A stretch of 64,000 bases of DNA, from NCBI GenBank assembly GCA_002633005.1, contig NMRA01000129.1, positions 565,108 through 629,107 on the forward strand. The letters are read 5' to 3'. Made by a program: the position numbers and the translations under genes. This document shows, piece by piece, positions 48,301 to 60,300 of the stretch (position 1 is the first letter of the stretch; the number at the start of each line of letters is the position of its first letter). The stretch is from Phoronis australis. Its lineage: Eukaryota > Phoronida > Phoronidae. The notes below the pieces were generated by a model. It did not search any database, was not told where the DNA came from, and worked only from the letters and a program-made list of their open reading frames with translations.

Positions 48301-51300
48301 TTCGTTGTAGAGTCTATGATTTGATTGGCTACTTGTCGAGTGACTTGGTTGGACAGTCAGTTTACGATTATCACCATGCCTTGGACAGTGCTGAAGTGGA
48401 AAAAGCATGCAAGACTTGTAAGTGGTTTTGATAACAACTAATAATGGTAGCAATGGTATAACTGGTTTCATTTATAGTTTTGTTTATGATAATTCTTCAC
48501 TTATTTCGCACAATTAATTCTAATTTTTGCTATTTTTCAAATGGTGATTACCTTACTTCAGATAATGAAAAATTTACCAAATGTTGTTAAATGACATACA
48601 CGCAGTGCTGACTAAGGGAAATAGGCTAAAATGTTTTGTTATTTTTTGCTGAGAAGTTTGACTAAACAAAATTTCACATTTTCTGCCACATTGTATGCTA
48701 ACTCTGTAATACAATTTACTTGTAACGTGTTACTATGACATCCACCATATTCTGTATGATGTCTTTATCAAGTTTTCAAGTGGTCTTTTGTTAGCTGAGA
48801 ATTTCCTGCTACTGATTGTTAACAATCACTTACTGGTGTCCTGCACCTTGAGAACCAGTTTCCTCCACTGAATAACGAGCCATGAAACTGGTCCTCAAAA
48901 TCGGGTACCCTTGTAAGTAACTACTGCCTGTTGTATCAATTATTTATGGCTTTGTGCCAAGCATTTGGTAGGGCATTAAGATTATTCTCTTCCAATTTGC
49001 AAACTATATTGCGAGCCAATACAATTTTCATTTTGTCAAATTTCTCATTATAATGAAGGTTAACATTTTTTCCAATGGTACCATAGTTTATAGTACTGCA
49101 TGGCAGTTATGAATTAACATTTGGTAAAACCTAGAATGTCTGTAGCCAGTTAGAAACACAAAAAGGTTGGCCATTATTTTTGTGCAAAATAACTGGAGAA
49201 TTACTGTACCTGAGGATTTGAAATGTCTCAACTTATCTGGTTTTCCATGACATCATCCAACATTTTTTAAGATGTCCAACATTATTTAGTGGCATATTCT
49301 AGTATGACTTGTGACCAGTAAACGCATAATTTGCTACGATTATGTTTCTTGACTTTCGAAGTTTGTTTAAAACAAAATATTTATGATACATCTGATGCTA
49401 AAAACAGCATTAAATTTGTTTCGCACTGGTTAAAGGTAAAAAGAATGTAAAATCAGTTACAATAGATACTTAGATGAGCATTTTGTTTTTTTCTGTTTTA
49501 TATTGATCAGAAATAGGCTTCAAAATAAATTCAGGCTGATTGTATGAAAACTAGAGGGCATTGTTTGTTAATCTCGTCACGATGAATGCTTGGCAGCAGT
49601 CTTCCTAATTGTGTTATGTTTTGCAGTATTCTCCAAGGGTCAGTCACAGATCGGTCAGTATCGATTTTTGGCCAAGTACGGCGGCTATGTGTGGGTCATT
49701 ACCCAGGCAACCATCATTCACCATTCTAAGACTCAAAAACCTCAGTGCGTTGTCTGTGTCAACTTTGTCATCAGGTACGGTCATTAAATGTGAACATTAT
49801 GTCCATTTAAATATATATTAAATGTGAACATTATGTCCATTTAAATATCCATTACTTTATTTTATATGTATTGCGTGCAGTAAATGAAGTTGGTCTGTCT
49901 GGTCTGACAAACAGTTGTCAATAACTTACTGTTGAAATTATGAACAAGTAGTAGTCTTTGGTTTTTCACAAAATGTGACTTTTGTAGTGCCAGGGCTTGG
50001 AATTTTATTCTTTTAAGTGGATTTCCTCTTTTTTGGTTTTGATTTCCTCTTATTTGATTTCCTGTCACCTCTTTCTTCGTCTCTTTTTTATCATTATTTT
50101 GACTTTATTCCTGCAAAAACATTTATTTCAGTTAAATTTTACAACACATAAAACATTTCTCTCACACAAGCAATTTGTGGATTGATTCATCACCTGGGAA
50201 AAATTCCTCATTTTTGGCCATTGGTCATGACAAGCCCTGAGTGTCTAGAATTACAAAAATATTTTGTAAGTTTCAGTCTTAAGTTTGTTGGCTTATTTGC
50301 CAATTTTTGGAATGCAATGTATTTATTTAGACAAGAACCAGAATCACACCATAATTTTTTTTTTGCAAAATGTGGTTTGTTTGTATATAAGCAAAACAAG
50401 CTGTTGAGGTATTTCTTTAATATTCAGTATTTGTTTTGCTGCATTAGTTTATTTCTGACAACATTTTTACTATATCCCTTCAAAACAGTCTGGGGTCTAT
50501 GACCTGTTATCGACCTTCTGTCAATGACCTTTCTTTTTCAGTTGGTATGTCTGAGTGAGGTCAAATGAGCAGCTGAGCTTGGGATGTCTTTACTGAATAG
50601 CTTTAGTTCTTTTGACTTATCTGAGGTTGTCTTTGTTATGCCTGGTGCTTGGGGGCCTTTGTTTCTAGCAAGGATTTGTTTGGCATTTGTCATGTGATAC
50701 TGCTTTACAAAATGAATTTTTATCGGGCATGGAAAGTTCAGAAAACAAGTTGTGTTAAAGCCTACCGCAAAAGAAGATTGAAAAATACAGTTTCATCTTT
50801 TGTTTAACTTACACTATTGTACCCTTTTGTTATTGACTGCCCCATTTTTGTTTGAGGTCAAGGTTTAGTGTACCTGGTGCTACAAATAACCAAGGTTAAA
50901 CTTTTGCTGTTTCCTTACTTCAGATCTCGTTTTTAATGTTCCAATAATTTCTAAATTGTTTTTGTCCACCTCTGTGCATTAGCACGAAGCAGGAGATATA
51001 GAAGGACTATCCAGACGAATGTCTATACACCACACATTCTTTTGGTGCAATATCTCAAAAAGGAAGCTGCAGATTTTGTTCATATTCTGTATTGAGGTGA
51101 AATGGCAGGTGGCAGTCGATTTTGGTGACCTTGACATCATTTACAAGGTCACCATGAGAATATTAAGTTTTTAGTTTGAAAATGTTGCTGGTGTGATATC
51201 CCAAGAAGGAATCTTGAGATTTTGTTTGTATTATGCACCACGATGTCGGGGATATCTGCAGATTCTCATTGATTTGCGTGAGATTTTACTATATAATAGG

Positions 51301-54300
51301 TGCGGGTACAACACCTAGAAAGGTATTTGATTGCATGTTATACCTTTGTAGAAAACGTAGTGCCACCATCAACAGTCAAAAAGCCTTATAATAATTTCGC
51401 AGACGAGTGGAATTACAACTTGTCAAGTTTATTAACAAAATGAATGTTGAGTAAATTTTCTTCCTGGCTAACATAGTTTGCACTGGATGCTTCACTGAGC
51501 AAAATTTGGTAAACTTTCTTGAACATTCACAGCAATGTGGCAAATTTTTGAAAAATTTCCCAAATTGAATTATTTTTACCACTAACTAAGTGAATTTCCA
51601 GGAAACTGAAGACAAGTGAATCTCCATTTGTTCATAACTTTTGGACTATATTCCATTACATTGTGCCATGTAATAGAACAGGTACATAATTGTTTGAGAG
51701 GCTTATGTTACAGGCCCAGACATTTCCTTCCTCTGTTTACTAGAGGGATGGAGTAATTATTTCAAATTACTTAGTATATATGAGGTGATCATTCATCCAG
51801 TGGTGAAATGTGATACGGCAATTTGTCTCGACTTGCTTGTACAATTCAACCTTGCTTGGTACAGGGTATTGTTCAAAGTAACCTGCTCTTTGCTTAGTCT
51901 CTTGACACCATTCTGATTGCCAGCAATTGCAACCAGTGGGAGCGAAATTATGATTAGCGGACCTTTTGCTTTGCTCTCCATCGCCACTATTTACATTGAT
52001 TGTTGCTGTTGTAGATCCCTCAGAATCAACTAAACTACTCAAAATGGGAAATTTTGCTTGTGCCAAGTTTTATCCCCTAGTTTCCAGGCAATTGAATTAA
52101 TGAACATAATTCATACTTTTGTTCAGTACGTAATTCTATCATTTGGTTTGTTAGTATGAGTTTTCATCCCAAGGTGAAAGAACACAGCGTTACTTAGGTC
52201 AAACTGAAGTCACTAAGTTCAAAATAACCAAGTTGGTATCACTGACTCTTTATGGTTAATTAGTTAATGAATTTCATACAAACCGTGATGTTACCATTTG
52301 TAATTAGAAAGTGGCATTATTGAAGAACAAATAGCATTAGCTAAGGGGTTTTAAAAGCTAAATATGAAACAGGATATTAGAAATGTCATGTTTTCTACTT
52401 GTTCTTGTATACTGACTTATTGTTAGACATATTTCTATTTGGGTAACAAGAAAATAATTGCATAAGATCACGCTCAGAGAGTGATAATTAGAGGAGAGAA
52501 GAGTAATTGGAACGATGTTCAATTAGGCAGAGAACAAAACATAGTAAAATGTGCAAAAATAGAATACACTATACGCTACTTGTTCTTGTATTATTCTTCT
52601 TGACTTATACTCAGACATAGTCTTGAAATCTGTTTAGATAATGAGAGAATAATTGCATAAGAGTACGGTCAGTGAGAGTGGTAATTAGAGGAGAGAACAC
52701 TAATTAGAAAGATGTTCAATTAGGCAGAGAAAAAATGTAGTAAAATGTGCAACATTGTGTCTGCATGTTGTAGATTTCAGCTTGTGGACTTCAGCTTAGC
52801 AGCTGATATTTCGACCACATCATCCTCTTCTGTTAAGGTGTTATCTGATCTTCTCCAGAGGAGTTTTATACAATTTGACATTATAACATCTCACACACCC
52901 TTTTGTGCCCTGTGTAAATAAGTAACATGAAGGACAAGGTCTCATGTGGTATATGGTGTATAGTACAAGGGTGCTCAGTGTTCAGACAGTTGTGATGGTG
53001 AAATGAAACGGTTCTTGAAGATGCATATATCTAAAACTGTCTTCCAATATGATTATGCTTTATCTAGTCATCTCTGCAGTACAGGTGATGATTTTGAATC
53101 CAGGGATATTATGTGAGATTGTGAGGACTGGTTTAGAAGAGGGTTTAGTAGGCATTACATGAATGCATAGAGAAACCTCTTAGAACTAGCAGAGGGTCTG
53201 AGATTTCAACCCTCTCACATGTGGTACAGGACCAAAGCTCCATCTATTGGTCAAAACACAAGTAACCTAGTTGATGTGCATGAGATATGAATGCTATGTC
53301 TACGCGAGTACATTAGTTCAAATATTGCATTTCATTCATTCTTTTCTCCAACAACTGGATGCCTCAAAATTGTCATGCTTATGTATTTAACCCGTGATCC
53401 TAATTTCAGTGGTGTGATGGAGGACGGAAAGGTTATGTCGAACATCCAGCAGAACCGATCCCCGAGCACACTGCCCGTGCGTCCTCCTGGCATTTTCCGC
53501 GAATGGAATGTTGATACCAAGTCCGACTACGGATTCACCAATGGCCTTCCTAGTATGTATCTTTCACTCCAAAACACATGTATCCAGATAACTAGTCACG
53601 AAACGTGAAGCACCTATTTTTTCGAAATCCTCTGGTAGTAGTTGCTTTGAGTTATATGTGTTCAGTAACATGTCTCTATCTTTTCATATGACAAATAGCT
53701 GGGTCCAGGGGTGAATCTCTGTACTCGAAGCTCTATTAAAATTTACCAATAGCCATTTACCAATAGCCATTTACCAATAAGCAGCGGCATGATGTCACTC
53801 GATAGTGTATTTGGAAAGTGTGCTGCATTTTTTTGTATGAATTTATTGCAATGGGATATTTCCCAGTGTTTTCTATAACTTCTTTTCCATCATCTTGCTG
53901 TCAAACTGTCACTATTTATTATTCAGTCGATTAACACAAAAATGTCCAGGGTCTCAAAATGTCCGTTTAAGAAATTGAATTTTGTCCTTGCCAACTCCGC
54001 CCGTCTTGCATGTCAAAATTTGAAATTGGTCAAGTGAATTACTTTTTTGTACACACACTACGCTAAAGAGTTGTATTTACCCATAGAATGTTTCTATTGC
54101 GTGGCACACTTTGAATTAACTTACGAATTTGTACTCGAGTCATGTGGCATGATTGTTTAACTTTCGAGTCATGGCTTGAGTCTTGAGTTTTGAGATTTGA
54201 CCCTGATGACTATTAGGCATAATTAAATGAAAGAAAGACATGGCTCTGAGTGTATCATTTACTTCTTTTTCAATTTTAGTTATTTCAGAAGACTGCAGTG

Positions 54301-57300
54301 AACTAATTCTCACCAATTATAAACAAAAAATGTTGATATAATAGAAGACTTTCCTGATAGAGGCAAATTAAATGTAACTATAAGGTAGATTGGGTTAATA
54401 ATATAAATCATTATTTCATTCTTATTCAGAAAGAAAAATATTCTTTTTTCTGTATAATTGAGTACTTTGAGGTCCCCATCTCAAGTCGGTTGATGTAAGA
54501 AAATTGCTTGTTGTCGTGCTTTGTGGCACGCGACATAGGAAATGACATTTTTGTGACTTTTCAACATTCAACTTTTGAAAAGTCACAGTTTGAAGTTGCT
54601 GTCTTTGGAATTGAGGTAAATGTCTCCTTGGCATTTTTAATTGAATACCTATGTGTTCATTTGTTCGCTGTCACTGTTTTGGATTAAAGTTAAAATGGAA
54701 TTTGAGTATAAAATGATCTCGTTTTGATTCTGTGTTTGGCTGACTGAGCTGAATTTATAAACTATCAAAAGAAAAATTGGCCTTTGGCTGCACTGCATGT
54801 GTCATGTGAATTCAAAACACGTGTGATACAGTGAGGTAGCCAACGAAATAGTGTCTACTAACCACACTATGTCACTACTTACTGGACACTGGTTATTGTC
54901 TTGCCATTTTCATCACAAAACTTTCAATATTTATCGCGCAAAGTATCAACCTTTCTGGGGTCAGTTTCATGACAAGTGATTTGAGATTTAAGTAAAAAAT
55001 TTGGTCTTGCTCTCTCACTTCATAAAGGTGTAGCCGCGTAATCATTGAAACATCGCAGCCCAGAAATAATTTGTAGAAGTCATCTCGCATACTGGCATTT
55101 ATGTGCATATTCTCAGAGTTAGCGTAAGCTCTTATGTAACATTGTTCCTTGATTTTGTACCTCCAGAAATTGAAGAGTTGGATCCGGATGAGCAGAGCCT
55201 GTATGCTCCTCACTCCGGCGAGTATCTTATTCCGCTGGACTTTTCCTCGTTTGCACAACCTGGTATGTAAGATTTGTCAGAGTGAACTTGTGGCACGACT
55301 TGAGATGTTGTGACAAAATGTATCACCAGAGTCATCTCAAGTCCTTGATAATCATTACTGGATGTCACTGACGGGTTGGACATCATGTTACAATTGAATA
55401 TTTTGTCATTCATTATATTGTGGAAATAATAGAGGCTAATAAAGACAGAAGTTACGTAGCACTTTTCTATTGCAGATAATGACCAGTGTCTCTTGTTGTG
55501 CACGCTATTTACTGACCATCGGCCATTCACAAAGTTATCAGTTAACCAGCTTTGTGTAGCATTACGAGGAAATGCTGTTAATACCAGTTGTTGGTTTTTA
55601 CAGAAATGACATGACATAGCGGCCTAAGAGAAACTTTGAGTAATTTTAGTTAGTTCCTATTTCAGCAGCCAATAAGTTTCAGCTTTTAGTCTTGAAATTA
55701 CGTAAAGAGTTTCAATTTATCAGTAATTAGGGCAAAACATTTTTTACAAATCATGATTGGGAGCTGTTCTCATTCATAATTTTATCCTGTATAAGCTTAA
55801 AATTTTCAGTAACATGTCATAGAAGCTGACATGTTGCATGTCGCCCATCACTACCTCATCAGATGTCCATGCAACAGGCAAATCCAATACTTTTGGGATT
55901 ATTGATATTATGCCCAATAGGAGTCAGTACATGCATCTGAGGTATGGTTGTAAGATCCAACACTTAGATTGGATTATGAAGAAGCACTGCTCTTTGTTTC
56001 TAAGACATAGATATTGCTGAAATGTGAATTTCACTGTTGAATTACCACATAGTCAGTAAGAGACGTCATCTGACTCACTGATAAGTTTCATACAGTTTTA
56101 ATATATTCCACAAGTCCGTTATCTTGTTTTGAAAAGTCTGGGAATTTCTTGGTCAAAATTTTGTGGCGGGCAATGCTACTACAGAAGGGATACTCTTTTC
56201 TTTTCAGGAGTTGAGCTAAGCTGGAAACTGGTGAAACATGTTTGAGGCAGTCGTATGTGTTGGGTTTAAGTAACGCAGACTGCACTCTCAATCTCCGCTT
56301 AATAAACTATTGATCCTTTTTACAACCAGGAGAGCACCACGATGTTCTGGGCGATCTTCTCGACACAAAGACTGATGTGCCTTACAAGAATGAGCCGGCC
56401 CTCTACAGCTGTGGAAACACTAAGGAATCCGTGTGCGCTAGTCCAGAGGTAGGCACCTGTTGGAAGGACCGGACAATGAACGGCAAATCATGTTAACCAT
56501 TCAGTTTAAGGAACTCAGAACTCGTGACTCTGCTTTTTAAAAAATAGGGAGCAGCTACGTTTTTTGTTCGTAAACAGTGCTGGGGCTAACATGTAGTAAA
56601 ATTACAAGCAATAGTTTGCATCTTGAATGTCTATTGGACTGTGTTGCTGTTTGTTCAAAGTTGTCTCACTGGCTGTGTTTGTAATTAGCTTGCTCAGTTT
56701 GGAGTTTTCAGAGCTTATAGGTTGATTTCTGTTGACTTGAGCTTTACTGTGGAGCAGTGGTTTTAAGTTTGCGCTCTGCGGTTTGCTTAAACCTGCCAAT
56801 ATCCTGTTTTATTGCACCCACTCTGCATTTTTGTGATTATTCGGACATGTATTAAATTGCAGCATTCTAGATGACATGTCTGATGAAGGTACTTGGATAT
56901 CAGGTTCTCGTCACCAGTTGCCCTTATTTGTCAAATTTCTAAACATAATTGCAGATCTCTGTTGGTTATTAACACCACCCTCATTGAAAGGGGATGTCCC
57001 CACAAATGCCCTTCCCTCTATCAGCACCTGTGCTTGTTTGCTATAGTCTTGGGTATTCCTTTATTTAAATCACTTTCCTTATCGAGAATTTTGCAAATCA
57101 TAAGTTGTAGCTAATGCAGCAATACACGTGTTCAAAGAATGACATTTGGTGAAGTTAGACTGAAAATTGACGATGAATGAGGACGGTTAAACTTGGAAAT
57201 GATGATGAAAATTGACTTGGTCATTTGACAAATGAGTCATAAAAAGTCTTCAGAAATTGCAAAAACAGCTAATTATTGTGCAAATGGATGATTCCATTCT

Positions 57301-60300
57301 TTTAGTCCTCGCAAGATCTATTTACTTTTCAAGTCTGGAGTGGAAAACTTAAATTAAAGACTAGACGATATGTCGCCATCTAGGGGCTGCTTTCCACCCA
57401 AAACAATAGGTCTTGAGGTTTTGATGAGTTGTGCTGTGTTTCAAGTCTGGTGGACAAACACTGTGTCCTGTATGGTGCAAAGAAATGAACCAGTCTGGTA
57501 CAAACACTGTGTCTTGTACGGTGCAAAGAAATAAACCAACCTGTTACAAACACTGTGTCATGTATGGTGCAAAGAAATGAACCAGCCTGGTACAAAACTT
57601 CACTTAAGAGTAACAGGAAATAATTTCTTTTGCGCTGACTTCCTGATCATGCGATTGCCTATACTCTGGTGAAACAAAGCAGTAGCCATTCTGTAATAAC
57701 CATTTTGATGTGAACTTGGCCCCATCATGCTCTAGCTACACTTGTTACTGAAAAATGAACACCAAGTTGTTTAAATCATCCAGTTTTGCCTTTGATATTG
57801 CAGTGAAAAGCTAATTAAAAATCAATTGTTTAAGATGAATTGGTGAGTAGCTGTGATGAAATTTTTATTACAAAGTATAGATGGCAATCGTGAAAGTTTC
57901 TATTTTTAAGGAGGAACTTTTGTGGCAATAACCATTCCCTAGAGGGGCTGTCACGCTGATGAGACTGTCACCACCCAATTGTAATCTTCATTTCCTGGTG
58001 CTTTGCAAGTAAAAAAATATCCTTGTATTCGCTCTTGCATGTGCTATTCTTTGTCTACATTGTGCTTTGGCTTGCGCTTCCCGCTTTATGTGTAACCTTT
58101 TGCCAACTTCCTTTTCAGTTTACATGTCCGTCTTTTTACATGCAGCCAGCCGAAGATGTTCACCCGTCCCACGATTCTGTCTCGCAGCAGTTTACAACGG
58201 ACATTTTTGTGGAAAAGGATTTTGAGCTGGATGTAAGTGACCTTGTTGTTGTTCTTGGGATACGTGAAGATACGCTAAAAAGAAGTGCAAGGCACATGTC
58301 ACGTCATTCTACCTCAGTCTGCTCACTAAAACCTGGTGTGCTCAAGTGTCTTAGTGAGATCTTGTGTTCCGCTTTTGGCAACATCCCACTGAAGTTTGCA
58401 AAACCTGCCTAGATTTGAAAGAGGCCAACTCATGTTTTGTTAATGTAGTCCAAGTTTTCCAATTGTGCGCTTGTGCTTTATTTCTGCACAATTGTGGAAT
58501 TGTAGTGTTAAAAATTGTTCTGTCTGGCTTAATGTAGTAGCACACGTTTTTTTCTCACTGTTTCGCACTGTGTGTCCTGACTTGGATTTGGCCAGTCATT
58601 GACACGGCCACAGGAATGATGTGTGTTATTCTGTTATAGAGCATGGACTGGGATCTGCGAGCCCCTTACATACCGATGAGCTGCGAGGAGGAGATTGGTA
58701 TTTTCCAAGCTGGCGAGAACCTGTTTACAAATGCTTGCGACTTTGGAGAGTCCACCAAGTACGTGTTAACACCAAGAGACATCGTATCGTATAGATACAA
58801 GACAATTGTTTGTAGTACTTCTGTGTACTGTCCGTAGCATTTGTTCAAAGTCAAGCAATCCTTAAAAATTGGCGGCACCCTTTGTTTTGGTTTGTGGAGT
58901 TAGCTTTTCAAACAACACACGTCGATAAAACCATGTATGGAATGAATTTCGTTGATTACTTGAAAGGGAAGTTTGTACCACTAACTTGATTTGTTCTAGT
59001 TTTGTGTTTGCGACTACTTCTTGACCGAATTAGCTCATGGGCCAGTTTGATGTACACGCCATCTGAAGTTTGACGGTTACTACAGATGTCCAAACCCTAG
59101 ATCTGACAAATTTCTTATTCTTGTATTCTCACGTGGAGATAGCTTTTGGGTAATTTATAACTTGAGGTAACTGTGAACTTTGTTTACCAAGTTGTACTTA
59201 TGTGCAATAATTCCGTTAGCTCTAACCACAAAAAAAATTTATCATTATTTACTTTCAATAAATAAATGCTTTGCTGTCTTTGCTTTGTATTTCATAGCAT
59301 TCATAGCACACAAGCCCAAAAGGTTTTACATTATCTATGTAACAGATCAGTTTTGCTATGCTCATTATGTATCAAATTTATTCCTTCTTATTTCTGCCAG
59401 GATTCTGGGTGTAACTGACACCGTGTTCTCATCCCTGCCCCCCAGTCCACCAGCCAACCTCCCGGTGACGACCACTTGCCAGGCTCCAACAAGCCTGTCC
59501 TTCTCTATCCTGCCAACGTCACCTGCTCTGAGCCCGCCTGTCGCCAATACAATGTCTTGTATATCTATGGCGGAGGCCGACTCAACCATCAGAGGCTCAC
59601 CAAGAGGCAGTCCAGGTATGGTGTCGTCAGGACAACAGTTGATTCATAAACGCAAACATGGCCCAGAGGAGCCAGGCGACACTCGCTGGAAGCAACCAAA
59701 GTATTTAGACTCGCCCTTCCCACCAGCAGCCATGCCGCCATTATCGACGAGTAGAAAAGCCAGTGGTAAGCAAGTCACTAACATGAAACGGAAAGCTTAA
59801 AGCCTATCGTCAACGGTAACTCATGTAAATTTGGTTCCTGCAGTATGTTATGAGCATCGCACTGAGCCCGCTAGTGCCATAAATTGCCAAATTAACGCAC
59901 TGTTAGATGTATTCGCTTGCTTTTGTCTACGTCATCGCAAGAATCGCCTTTTAATTCAAACAGCTGCGAAAAACACTCTCACGCAATGGTGTTCTATTCA
60001 GACCCTTATTCAGTACAACCATTTGTTGCTTGTGCTGGGATTTCGCGGTGACGCAACATGGCTCGAAAAGGCAGCTTCACTTATCATTTGACAGGCTTAC
60101 ACCTGCGTGATTGAACTCGCGTTTTCTTATTTTACTAAGGCTTTTCTAGCACTGTCTGGTTTGCCTAATACATCTAAAGTAACAAAATTCCGTTGAAGTT
60201 AGGCTTTAAAAGGATACCAAACCCGGTTTTGGCCTATTAACAGGACTGGTATTAAGAACGACTTTCCCATCCAATTCTCTGAAACAAAATAATGCTCTGT

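Noticed and set aside
59180-59400. Extending the HIF Pro/Ser-rich exon upstream to an ATG at 59180
   Set aside because: The upstream sequence is hydrophobic, AT-rich intron with a MITE fragment. TTCTGCCAG at 59400 is a good acceptor and its phase matches the degron exon.
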